Shown one piece after another: positions 1-6,468 of a DNA stretch of 6,589 nt. Both the position numbers and the translations under genes were made by a program. Origin of the DNA: an uncultured Collinsella sp. (GTDB lineage Bacteria > Actinomycetota > Coriobacteriia > Coriobacteriales > Coriobacteriaceae); contig CAADVE010000214.1 in the NCBI GenBank assembly GCA_900752425.1, positions 1 to 6,589 on the forward strand, read 5' to 3'. The notes beneath the pieces are model-generated. The model searched no databases and was not told the origin of the DNA. It worked only from the letters and a program-made list of their open reading frames with translations. The number at the start of each line of letters is the position of its first letter. Position 1 is the stretch's first letter.

Positions 1-1928
1 CCGGCGGTCCCGGCAGCGGGCGCAGTGTCGGTCGATCCCGCCTGGGCCGCCGCCGGGTTCGCGGCGATCTTGTACGGATCGGTCCAGCCGGCATAGCGCT
101 CGATGTATCCGGTCGAGCCCTCGTCCTCAACGCTCAGGACGCGATAGCTGTAGACGGTATCCATAAAGCGCTTGGAGCCCGGGTTCATGATGGGGGCGTC
201 CAGGCCCGCGCCAAAAGCGGCAGCCAAAAAGACCGAGCCCAGCAGCGGGCGGGCAGGCAGGCCAAAGCTGATGTTCGACACGCCGAGCGCGCATTTGACG
301 CCCAGGCGCTCTTTGCACAGGGACATGGCGCGCAGGATCTGCTCGGCTTGGCGTTGATTGGTCGAGGCGGTCATGACTAGACAGTCGATGAGGATGCGGT
401 CCGGGCCGATGCCGTAGCGGGCGGCCTCGGCCACGATGCGCTCGGCGATGGCGAAGCGGGCCTCGGCGGGATCGGGGATGCCGCCTTCGTCGAGCGTAAG
501 TCCGACAACGTTGGTGCCGTAGTGGGCGACCAGCGGAAAGATCTCATCCATGATCTGCTGCTTGCCATTGACCGAGTTGATGATGGGCTTGCCGGCGTAG
601 CGGCGCACGGCGGCCTCGACGGCTGCGGGGTCGGTGGAGTCGATCTGCAACGGCAACAAGGTGGAGCCCTGGAGCTGCTCGGTTGCCTGTTGGATGATCT
701 TGACCTCGTCGATCTCGGGCAGGCCCACGTTGACGTCCAGGATGTCGGCGCCCTGTTCCTGCTGGCTGATGCCCTGGCTCACGACGTAGTCCAGGTCGCC
801 GTCGCGCAGGGCCTGCTGCAGGCGCTTTTTGCCGGTGGGGTTGATGCGCTCGCCGATGACGGCGATCTTGTGGCCGTCGCAGGGAAGGTCCACGACCGTT
901 TGGGCGCTCGTGACCGACATACTGGGCTTGCGGTGGCGCGGGCTGGGCGTGTGGTTATCGATAAGCGTGCGCAAGGCCGCCATGTGCGCCGGCGTGGTGC
1001 CGCAGCAACCGCCCACGACGCTCACGCCGTCCTCAATCATGCCGGCGACGGCCTCGGCGTATTCGGGGGCCTGGATATCAAAGACGGTGTTGCCGTCGTC
1101 GTCCACGTGGGGCAGTCCTGCGTTGGCCTGCACCATAACGGGCTTGTCGGTAACGGTGAGCATACGTGCGGCGAGTCCTCGTAGCTCGGCCGGTCCCTGG
1201 CTGCAGTTGATGCCCAAAACGTCGGTGCCGATAGCGTCGAGCGTGATGGCGGCCACCTCGGGACTCGTTCCCAGGAAGGTGCGACCGTCTTCCTCGAAGG
1301 TCATGGTGGCAAAGACGGGCAGGTCGGAGTTTTCGCGGCAGGCGAGGACGGCCGCCTTGATCTCGGCCAGGTCGGTCATGGTCTCGATAATAAAGAGGTC
1401 CACGCCCGCGGCGACGCCGGTGCGCACTTCCTCGGCAAAGAGGTCGTAGGCCTCGTCGAAGCTCAGAGTACCCAGGGGGCGAAGCAGCGCGCCGATGGGG
1501 CCGATGTCACCGGCGACGTAGCGGGCGCCGGCCTCGCGGGCACAGGCGACGGCCGCGGCAAAGACGTCTGCCACGGTGGCGGCACCGTCGAGCTTGTGGG
1601 CGTTGGCACCAAAGGTGTTGGCGGTGATCACGTCGCAGCCGGCCTCGACGTACTGACGCTGAATATCGGTAATGACCTGGGGATCCTCAAAGTTGAGCAG
1701 CTCGGGCAGAGCGCCGGCCTTCATGCCGGCCGCCTGCAGCATGGTACCCATGCCGCCGTCGAACAGCAGGTGCCCCGTGCCCTCGATGGCGGCGCGCAGG
1801 CGACCGTCCTTAATGCGAAGGTCGTCGATCGTGCGCGTCTTGTATGCAGTACCATTGCGGCGTGCGGCATCAACGGGCGCCGCCAGCGCGGCGCCGTCCA
1901 GATCATGGGTGATAAGCGGAGTAAACAT
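1..1928 (-). CDS. metH: Cobalamin-dependent methionine synthase, N-terminal 642 residues (runs off left edge)
   Basis: Transfers a methyl group from 5-methyl-THF to homocysteine through enzyme-bound cobalamin, in the cytoplasm. The homocysteine-binding barrel covers about residues 50-325, with the LFDGGMGTML entry motif at 55-64 and the zinc-ligand cysteines C242 (in INCSQGP) and C308/C309 (in VGGCCGTTP). The pterin (methyl-THF) barrel covers about 350-615, with IGERINPTGKK at 358-368, DILDVNVGLPE at 395-405, and GVSNISFGLPAR at 549-560. Residues 622-642 are an Ala/Thr/Pro-rich linker at the window edge; the cobalamin-binding domain should follow outside and cannot be seen. The start at 1928 is backed by an AGGAG six bases upstream. 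About 45 residues precede the usual start of the barrel, more than is typical. It is the last visible gene of the metF operon, nine bases after the reactivation gene. The family is certain; whether the protein is complete is unknown. Confidence 0.96.
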   Translation of the reverse strand, partial: MFTPLITHDLDGAALAAPVDAARRNGTAYKTRTIDDLRIKDGRLRAAIEGTGHLLFDGGMGTMLQAAGMKAGALPELLNFEDPQVITDIQRQYVEAGCDVITANTFGANAHKLDGAATVADVFAAAVACAREAGARYVAGDIGPIGALLRPLGTLSFDEAYDLFAEEVRTGVAAGVDLFIIETMTDLAEIKAAVLACRENSDLPVFATMTFEEDGRTFLGTSPEVAAITLDAIGTDVLGINCSQGPAELRGLAARMLTVTDKPVMVQANAGLPHVDDDGNTVFDIQAPEYAEAVAGMIEDGVSVVGGCCGTTPAHMAALRTLIDNHTPSPRHRKPSMSVTSAQTVVDLPCDGHKIAVIGERINPTGKKRLQQALRDGDLDYVVSQGISQQEQGADILDVNVGLPEIDEVKIIQQATEQLQGSTLLPLQIDSTDPAAVEAAVRRYAGKPIINSVNGKQQIMDEIFPLVAHYGTNVVGLTLDEGGIPDPAEARFAIAERIVAEAARYGIGPDRILIDCLVMTASTNQRQAEQILRAMSLCKERLGVKCALGVSNISFGLPARPLLGSVFLAAAFGAGLDAPIMNPGSKRFMDTVYSYRVLSVEDEGSTGYIERYAGWTDPYKIAANPAAAQAGSTDTAPAAGTA

Positions 1929-1934
1929 CGGGGG

Positions 1935-1939
1935 CTCCT
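1935..1939 (-). promoter_or_regulatory. Ribosome binding site of metH, overlapping the upstream stop
   Basis: On the minus strand AGGAG lies six bases before the metH ATG at 1928. It shares bases with the TAG stop (1940-1938) of the reactivation gene, so ribosomes finishing that gene sit on the metH start site. This fixes the metH start and suggests coupled, proportionate synthesis of the two proteins. Confidence 0.8.
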
Positions 1940-2726
1940 AATGGCTGGAATAGCAGGTGGTGTGGGCGGCACGGAAGCGGCAGTTCTCGCGCATGCGGCA
2001 GATATTGCAGGTGGGGCGGCTCTGGGCGTCGTGGACTTCGCCATCGAACAGGCCGATCACCGCGGTCACGCTTTTGGTGGGCATGAGCAGGCTGGTAGGT
2101 GTGACGGTAAGCCCGATGAGCCGTGTGGCGTTGAGTGCAGCTACGATTGAGCGCTGGGCCGAGAGCGGGCAGTCGCCGTAGCCGGGACTAAAGCGCCAGT
2201 TGCCGGCGAGCCCATGAACGGCGGCGTCCGTCTTGACCTGCTGGTCCATTTGCTCAACGGCGGCTTCCACGTAAGCGGAGCACGCGGCGTCGAGCACGGC
2301 GCCCTCCAGGGGATGTTGGGCTCCCGTGGTGCGCAGGCGACGCTCGGCGTCCATGCCGAGGGTACATGCCATGAGCGCGGCAAAGCGGGCGTCTTTGAGA
2401 TGTCGATAGATATCGCGACCGCGCAGCTCAACGTTGGTGCCGACCAAGCGAATGCAAGGCTCACTTTGTTCGTCCACGCCCGTGGCATCGACGGCAAACA
2501 CGCGGCGCACGCCACGGGGCTCAATGTCAAGTTCCAGACGCTCGACCACAAGCTCAATACGTCGTGACAGCTCGGGTTCAATCTGCTGGCCGCCGTAACC
2601 CAGATACCGCAGCATCTCGGCACGGTCGACACGGGGATGGTGCGCAGCATCGATACGGTAGAGCGCCGGCGACGCAAGGTCGGCCGGCACTTCGACAACG
2701 GTTGTATCGATGTGCGGTTTTTCCAT
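1938..2726 (-). CDS. Stand-alone methionine synthase reactivation (activation-domain) protein
   Basis: A 262-residue protein resembling the C-terminal activation domain of MetH, which holds S-adenosylmethionine and helps re-methylate cobalamin that has oxidised to Cob(II). Visible motifs are SPGYGDCPLS at 180-189, the counterpart of the SAM-site segment in MetH, and LMPTKSVTAVIGL at 214-226, the counterpart of the following strand. The C-terminus carries four cysteines (C240, C243, C249, C258; spacing C-x2-C-x5-C-x8-C) that could bind zinc or an iron-sulfur cluster, though no ligand can be proved from sequence. The ATG at 2726 overlaps the metF stop by one base (TAATG), so coupled translation is likely; an upstream in-frame Met inside metF would add 31 residues of low plausibility. 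Lying between metF and metH, it fits the split-MetH arrangement known from clostridia and Thermotoga. The electron donor is not visible here. Confidence 0.85.
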   Translation of the reverse strand: MEKPHIDTTVVEVPADLASPALYRIDAAHHPRVDRAEMLRYLGYGGQQIEPELSRRIELVVERLELDIEPRGVRRVFAVDATGVDEQSEPCIRLVGTNVELRGRDIYRHLKDARFAALMACTLGMDAERRLRTTGAQHPLEGAVLDAACSAYVEAAVEQMDQQVKTDAAVHGLAGNWRFSPGYGDCPLSAQRSIVAALNATRLIGLTVTPTSLLMPTKSVTAVIGLFDGEVHDAQSRPTCNICRMRENCRFRAAHTTCYSSH

Positions 2727-3598
2727 TACCCCAGGCGCTCCGTAATGGTCGCGGCGATCGCAGGACGGTTCATAGTGTACAGGTGCAGGCCGTCGGCGCC
2801 GTGCTCCTTGAGGTCGCAAAGCTGGCGGGCTGCATAATCTACACCAGCTGCCTGCAGGCTCTCGGGGTCATTCTCGTACTTGGCAAGAATCTTGATGACG
2901 GGGGAGGGCAGCGACGCGCCGCACATAAAGACCATGCGGCTGATCTGCGACTTGCCCATAAACGGCATGATGCCCGCGGTAATGGGCACGGTGATGCCGG
3001 CCTTGTCGGCAAGATCGCGAAAACGGTAGAAGCACTCGTTATCAAAGAAGAGCTGCGTCACAAAGAAGCTCGCGCCAGCGTCCTGTTTTTGCTTGAGGTG
3101 TTCGACCGAGAGGTTGAGATCCTCACAGGCAATGTGGCCCTCGGGGTAGGCTGCGGCGCCCACGCAAAAGCCGGCGTCGACGAGCTCCGGGATGAGGTCG
3201 CAGGCGTAGGCGTAGTCCGAGGCGGGCTTGTCATCTTCAGTCGCGCCAGCAGGGAGATCTCCACGCAGGGCCAGGATGTTTTCAACGCCGGCGGTACGAT
3301 ACTCGTCGATCTTGGCGGCGATATCGGCATGCGAGCGGCCCACGCAGGTAAGGTGTGCCACCGAGGGCGTGTCGAATTCGCTCGAAATCATATGCGCGAT
3401 GGGGGCGGTGGTGGCACCGTTGCCCGAGCCGCCGGCCGAGCAGGTGACCGAGACAAAGCTCGGCGAAAGCTTGCACAGATTGCCTGCCACTTCGCGAGCC
3501 GTGTCGAGGGTGAGCTCGCCCTTGGGCGGGAACATCTCAAACGAAACGGGCGCGGTGCCCTGGGATGCTGCCTGCTTAAAAACCTCGTCGACGCGCAT
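2726..3598 (-). CDS. metF: 5,10-methylenetetrahydrofolate reductase
   Basis: FAD enzyme that reduces 5,10-methylene-THF to 5-methyl-THF, the methyl donor for MetH. The 290-residue length matches bacterial MetF (about 295). Family landmarks are SFEMFPPK at 19-26, with E21 matching the catalytic Glu28 of E. coli MetF; LALRGD at 109-114, with D114 matching Asp120 near the flavin; AAYPEGH at 149-155; TQLFFD at 181-186; and HLYTMNR at 272-278 near the C-terminus. The start at 3598 is chosen because AGAGGAG (3611-3605) sits six bases upstream; the frame stays open 22 codons further up, but that stretch (TQWCCRILTT...) does not look like MetF. It is the first gene of a three-gene methionine operon. 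No separate Cys-rich MetV-type partner is seen in the window. Confidence 0.96.
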   Translation of the reverse strand: MRVDEVFKQAASQGTAPVSFEMFPPKGELTLDTAREVAGNLCKLSPSFVSVTCSAGGSGNGATTAPIAHMISSEFDTPSVAHLTCVGRSHADIAAKIDEYRTAGVENILALRGDLPAGATEDDKPASDYAYACDLIPELVDAGFCVGAAAYPEGHIACEDLNLSVEHLKQKQDAGASFFVTQLFFDNECFYRFRDLADKAGITVPITAGIMPFMGKSQISRMVFMCGASLPSPVIKILAKYENDPESLQAAGVDYAARQLCDLKEHGADGLHLYTMNRPAIAATITERLG

Positions 3599-3641
3599 AT
3601 CGTGCTCCTCTAGATACGTAATAGTGTGATGTGTTGTAAGG

Positions 3642-3647
3642 ATTCTA
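3642..3647 (-). promoter_or_regulatory. Possible -10 element for the metF operon
   Basis: The minus strand reads TAGAAT here, five of six matches to TATAAT. It would start a transcript near 3635 with a leader of about 37 bases before metF. No good -35 sits 16-18 bases upstream; the nearest TTGACA-like hexamer (GTGACA, 3664-3659) is only 11 bases away. The call is therefore weak. Such a short leader leaves no room for a SAM or cobalamin riboswitch if this start is right. Confidence 0.3.
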
Positions 3648-3693
3648 CAGCACCACTGTGTCACGGTGGAGTTTCACTCGTTATTCGGGGATA

Positions 3694-3908
3694 CCAATCA
3701 AAGATGCCTTGCTATTGGCTTTCTCTATAACAGAGCGGCTAATCTAGGCACGGACTATAAAGACTGGTATCTGATGCAAAATACCAGTTAATAGAGCTCC
3801 ATCCCAAATTGACTACCCTTAAACCATGGGGAGAGGTCTGCAATTTATGCAGTTGATTGGCTGTTGAGGGTGGCAACGCCGCCTCGATAGGGTAACCTCA
3901 TTGATTGG
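3694..3908. repeat. Three copies of the octamer TTGATTGG
   Basis: TTGATTGG occurs on the plus strand at 3853-3860 and 3901-3908, 48 bases apart, and inverted as CCAATCAA at 3694-3701. The inverted copy and the one at 3901 extend to nine bases (TTGATTGGT). Three copies within a 426-base region is more than expected by chance for an arbitrary octamer, so these may be half-sites for a regulator shared by the divergent promoters. No function is known. Confidence 0.4.
3763..3788. repeat. Perfect 8+8 inverted repeat (operator-like)
   Basis: ACTGGTAT (3763-3770) is followed after ten bases by its exact reverse complement ATACCAGT (3781-3788). The centre-to-centre spacing of 18 bases is about two helical turns, as expected for a dimeric repressor site, and there is no T-tract to make it a terminator. 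A further ATACCA copy lies at 3691-3696. The binding protein is unknown; a plain RNA hairpin is the alternative. Confidence 0.5.
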
Positions 3909-3945
3909 TTTCGCGACAGCAACATAACGGTAATGTCGCGGAAAC
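3908..3945 (+). promoter_or_regulatory. Inverted repeat overlapping a GlnR-box-like phased pattern upstream of glnN
   Basis: CGCGACA (3912-3918) and TGTCGCG (3934-3940) form a perfect seven-base inverted repeat, extended by one T-G and two T-A pairs to a ten-pair stem with a 15-base loop. The same stretch reads GTTTC-n6-GCAAC-n6-GTAAT-n6-GAAAC, four blocks at exact 11-base steps. The actinobacterial GlnR box is GTnAC-n6-GAAAC repeated twice. Each of the first three blocks differs from it at one base and the last matches. Its place just upstream of a glutamine synthetase gene suits a nitrogen regulator site. Whether this lineage has an OmpR-type GlnR is not shown here, so the site may belong to another dimeric regulator or be an RNA hairpin. 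Confidence 0.4.
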
Positions 3946-3949
3946 ACGG

Positions 3950-3969
3950 CGAGTCTAAGCTATGACTCG
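3950..3969 (+). other. Leader hairpin in the glnN 5' region (first of two)
   Basis: CGAGTC (3950-3955) pairs perfectly with GACTCG (3964-3969) around an eight-base loop. It lies between the GlnR-like repeat and a second hairpin just ahead of the glnN ribosome binding site. There is no T-run after it, so it is not a terminator. It would be part of the messenger only if transcription starts upstream of about 3950. Confidence 0.4.
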
Positions 3970-3984
3970 TTCGTTAGTAATCAA

Positions 3985-4003
3985 CACCGCTTCTCACGCG
4001 GTG
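3985..4003 (+). other. Leader hairpin just ahead of the glnN ribosome binding site
   Basis: CACCGC (3985-3990) pairs with GCGGTG (3998-4003) around a seven-base loop, eight bases before the AAGGGAG of glnN. The stem leaves the ribosome binding site free, so it could stabilise the messenger end or be a protein-binding element. It also falls inside the 21 codons that would be added if translation began at 3962. Confidence 0.45.
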
Positions 4004-4011
4004 CCGATACG

Positions 4012-4018
4012 AAGGGAG
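4012..4018 (+). promoter_or_regulatory. Ribosome binding site deciding the glnN start
   Basis: AAGGGAG ends six bases before the ATG at 4025. The alternative in-frame ATG at 3962 has only a poor purine stretch before it, and the 21 residues between the two do not look like the start of a type III glutamine synthetase. Translation therefore most likely begins at 4025. Confidence 0.85.
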
Positions 4019-4024
4019 TTCCGT

Positions 4025-6112
4025 ATGGCCGATCTTACTGACCGCTTCGGGACCATGGTGTTCTCTGAGGAAGTCATGAAGGACTACCTCCCCAAGGACA
4101 TTTGGAAGCGCCTTGCTGCAACCCTCGAGGGCGGTGAGCCGCTCGACCTGGATGTGGCCAACGCCGTCGCCCATGCCATGAAGGTCTGGGCCATCTCCAA
4201 GGGCGCGACGCACTATGCGCACTGGTTCCAGCCGCTTTCGGGCATTACTTCCGAGAAGCACGACAGCTTCCTGGAGCCCAACCACGACGGCACCGCCATT
4301 ACCAAGTTTACGGGCAAGAACCTCATCCAGGGCGAGCCCGATGCCTCCAGCTTCCCCAACGGCGGCCTGCGTGCTACCTTCGAGGCCCGTGGCTACACCG
4401 CTTGGGACCCCACTAGCCCCGCCTTTATCAAGGACGATGTCCTGTGCATCCCCACGGCTTTCTGCTCCTACACGGGCGAGGCCCTGGACAAGAAGACCCC
4501 GCTGCTGCGTTCCATGACCGCGCTCTCGCGTGAGTCTAAGCGCGTTTTGGCGCTGTTCGGTAAAACCCCCAAGAAGGTCGTTCCTTCCGTGGGCGACGAG
4601 CAGGAGTACTTCCTGATCAAGAAGGACGCCTATCGCAAGCGCAAGGACCTGGTCATCACCGGCCGCACCCTCTTTGGTGCTGCTCCATGCAAGGGCCAGG
4701 AGCTCGAGGAGCACTACTTTGGCGCTATCCGCCCCACCGTCTCGGCCTACATGAAGGACCTGGACGATGAGCTGTGGGCGCTTGGCATTCCGGCCAAGAC
4801 CAAGCACAACGAGGTCGCTCCCTGCCAGCATGAGCTCGCACCGGTCTATGGCGAGGTCAACGAGGCCATCGACCAGAATCTGGTCATGATGGAGAAGATG
4901 AAGCTCATCGCCTCCCGCCACGACTTGGTTTGCCTGCTGCACGAGAAGCCCTTCGAGGGCATCAACGGTTCGGGCAAGCACAACAACTGGTCGCTTGGCA
5001 CCGAGTCCGAGAACCTGCTCGATCCGGGCGACACCCCGCTCGACAACCTGCAGTTCATCGTCTTCCTCACCGCGGTGATCGAGGCCGTCGATAACTATCA
5101 GGAGCTCCTGCGTGCCTCCGTTGCCTCGGCCGGCAACGATCATCGTCTGGGCGCCAACGAGGCTCCTCCGGCGATTATGTCCATCTTCCTGGGCGACCAG
5201 CTTACCGAGGTCGTCGAGAAGATCATCGATGGCAAGGCTTCCGTCCATGCCACGCGCGGCGTGCTCGACCTGGGCGCCGATACCCTGCCCAAGCTGATGC
5301 AAGACAACACCGACCGCAACCGCACCTCCCCGTTTGCCTTCACCGGCAACAAGTTCGAGTTCCGTGCCTGCGGCTCCGAGCAGAACGTCTCCGACTCCAA
5401 CCTGGTGCTCGATGCCGCCGTGGCCAAGTCGCTCAAGTCCTTCGCCGACGCGCTTGAGGGTACGCCCGAGGATGAGTTCCAGGACGCCGCGCTCGAGTAC
5501 TGCAAGAAGGTCCTGACCGACCACCAGCGCATCCTCTTCTCCGGCGATGGCTACTCCGATGAGTGGCCCGTTGAGGCCGAGAAGCGCGGCCTTGCCAACA
5601 ACAAGACCACGGCCGACGCCCTGCCCGCGTTTGTTTCCGATAAGGCCATTGCGCTCTTTGAGGAGACGGGTGTCCTGACCAAGGCCGAGGCTCAGTGCCG
5701 CTACGACTGCAAGCTCGAGAAGTACAACAAGCTCATGAACATCGAGGCTACCACGATGGTTCGCGAGGCGCGTCGTACCTATCGCCCGGTCATTACCGCC
5801 TATGCCACCAAGGTCGCTAAGGGCCTTGAGACTATTCGTGCCGCCGGCGCCGAGGCCGCCATGCAGTGTGAGCAGAACACGCTCAACAAGCTCTGCAACG
5901 GCATCACCACCATCAACGACTCCATCAAGGCGCTCGACGCCGTGCATCAGAAGGCCGAGGGCCTCGATGGTCAGGAGCAGGCCAACGTGTATGCACACGA
6001 GGTCGTCCCCGCTATGGATACGCTGCGCGCCGCCGTGGATGCAATGGAGGAGATCGTGGCCGCTGACTACTGGCCGGTCCCGACCTACGACGACATTCTG
6101 TTCTATGTGTAG
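4025..6112 (+). CDS. glnN: Type III glutamine synthetase (GSIII)
   Basis: Makes glutamine from glutamate, ammonia and ATP, the main step of ammonium assimilation; the enzyme is cytoplasmic and forms large oligomers. At 695 residues it has the usual GSIII size, well above the roughly 440-470 of GSI. Motifs in order are LRATFEARGYTAWDP (115-129, a GSIII signature), VGDEQEYFLI (189-198, metal-binding glutamates), NEVAPCQHELAPVY (262-275), INGSGKHNNWSL (313-324, nucleotide/glutamate region), RLGANEAPPAIMSIFLG (374-390) and RNRTSPFAFTGNKFEFRACGS (431-451, catalytic arginine region). Residues about 540-695 form the helical C-terminal extension typical of GSIII. No truncation or frameshift is seen. 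It is a single-gene unit with its own terminator and a complex upstream region that suggests nitrogen control. The GSI adenylylation-site context is not evident. Confidence 0.97.
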   Translation: MADLTDRFGTMVFSEEVMKDYLPKDIWKRLAATLEGGEPLDLDVANAVAHAMKVWAISKGATHYAHWFQPLSGITSEKHDSFLEPNHDGTAITKFTGKNLIQGEPDASSFPNGGLRATFEARGYTAWDPTSPAFIKDDVLCIPTAFCSYTGEALDKKTPLLRSMTALSRESKRVLALFGKTPKKVVPSVGDEQEYFLIKKDAYRKRKDLVITGRTLFGAAPCKGQELEEHYFGAIRPTVSAYMKDLDDELWALGIPAKTKHNEVAPCQHELAPVYGEVNEAIDQNLVMMEKMKLIASRHDLVCLLHEKPFEGINGSGKHNNWSLGTESENLLDPGDTPLDNLQFIVFLTAVIEAVDNYQELLRASVASAGNDHRLGANEAPPAIMSIFLGDQLTEVVEKIIDGKASVHATRGVLDLGADTLPKLMQDNTDRNRTSPFAFTGNKFEFRACGSEQNVSDSNLVLDAAVAKSLKSFADALEGTPEDEFQDAALEYCKKVLTDHQRILFSGDGYSDEWPVEAEKRGLANNKTTADALPAFVSDKAIALFEETGVLTKAEAQCRYDCKLEKYNKLMNIEATTMVREARRTYRPVITAYATKVAKGLETIRAAGAEAAMQCEQNTLNKLCNGITTINDSIKALDAVHQKAEGLDGQEQANVYAHEVVPAMDTLRAAVDAMEEIVAADYWPVPTYDDILFYV

Positions 6113-6143
6113 AACGTAACTGACATATCGTCACGGTATTGAG

Positions 6144-6175
6144 CCGGGGTCCGCATCATGCGGGCCCCGGTTTTT
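6144..6175 (+). terminator. Intrinsic terminator of glnN
   Basis: CCGGGG-T-CCGCA (6144-6155) pairs with TGCGG-G-CCCCGG (6159-6170), giving a 12-pair stem with one T-G pair and a three-base loop. TTTTT follows directly at 6171-6175. It begins 31 bases after the glnN stop codon and should end the transcript efficiently. Confidence 0.95.
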
Positions 6176-6232
6176 GTTTGCGAAGGACGCTTTGAAGCCC
6201 GTTTTGCCGCCGATTTGCCTAGGTATAAAGGG

Positions 6233-6455
6233 CTATGGGCAAAAAACGTCAAATATGAGTACTGTCACAAGTCCTGTAACATTATTTATTTGCAAAATAT
6301 GTAGTGTTACGCAACATATGTCCAAGTACTTAGCCGATAAACGTCTGCAATTTTTCCGCCGTAGGACGCCTGACGGCTAAATCGCCTTCTGAAGGCATGA
6401 AATCGCTGTAACTAAAATGGTAACAGTACTCATATTTGCCATTTTTTGACCACAG
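6233..6455. repeat. MITE-like element: ~38-bp imperfect terminal inverted repeats around an AT-rich core
   Basis: The stretch 6233-6270 matches the reverse complement of 6418-6455 at 32 of 38 positions, with a perfect 16-base core at 6250-6265 and 6423-6438. About 147 bases lie between. The element is much richer in AT than the flanking genes and carries no convincing gene: an open frame across 6174-6380 starts outside it and lacks a ribosome binding site. Inside are smaller repeats: GTAACA/TGTTAC (6276-6281, 6305-6310), TTAGCCG/CGGCTAA (6330-6336, 6374-6380) and GCCTTC/GAAGGC (6384-6396). AGTACT occurs three times (6258, 6325, 6425). Size and layout fit a non-autonomous miniature transposable element, but no target-site duplication was found. 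A large structured RNA is the other reading. Confidence 0.6.
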
Positions 6456-6468
6456 GCCTTGCGATGAT

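Larger units (their letters stand above)
3599..4024. other. Divergent intergenic region between metF and glnN
   Basis: These 426 bases separate two divergently transcribed genes and must hold both promoters. No convincing small gene was found: plus-strand ATG frames such as 3826-3867 are very short and lack a ribosome binding site. AT content is higher than in the flanking genes. The region holds an 8+8 palindrome, three copies of TTGATTGG (two direct, one inverted) and three inverted repeats close to glnN, listed separately. A possible glnN promoter is TTGATT (3901-3906) with a 16-base spacer and CATAAC (3923-3928), each four of six matches to consensus. A second weak -10 is TATGAC at 3961-3966. 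Neither is strong, which would suit a promoter that needs an activator. Confidence 0.7.

Noticed and set aside
522..1184. Plus-strand open frame of 220 codons in the left part
   Set aside because: It lies antisense to the MetH homocysteine and pterin domains, whose motifs are clear; the composition is typical of a reverse-strand shadow.
2564..3613. Plus-strand open frame of 349 codons across the metF region
   Set aside because: It is antisense to metF, which shows all its family motifs; the frame has odd composition and no ribosome binding site.
3599..3760. SAM, cobalamin or THF riboswitch upstream of metF
   Set aside because: I looked for conserved cores and stems on the minus strand and found none; the likely leader is only about 37 bases.
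3962..4024. Earlier ATG for glnN adding 21 residues
   Set aside because: Poor ribosome binding site, a hairpin inside the added codons, and a strong AAGGGAG correctly placed for the ATG at 4025.
3974..5998. Very long open frame (674 codons) antisense to glnN
   Set aside because: It mirrors the GC-rich third positions of glnN, has a Leu/Gly/Val-rich composition with no recognisable motif, and the opposite strand is an unmistakable GSIII.
6174..6380. Small open frame of 68 codons after the glnN terminator
   Set aside because: No ribosome binding site; it starts next to the terminator T-tract and runs into the inverted-repeat element, with no coding-like codon bias.
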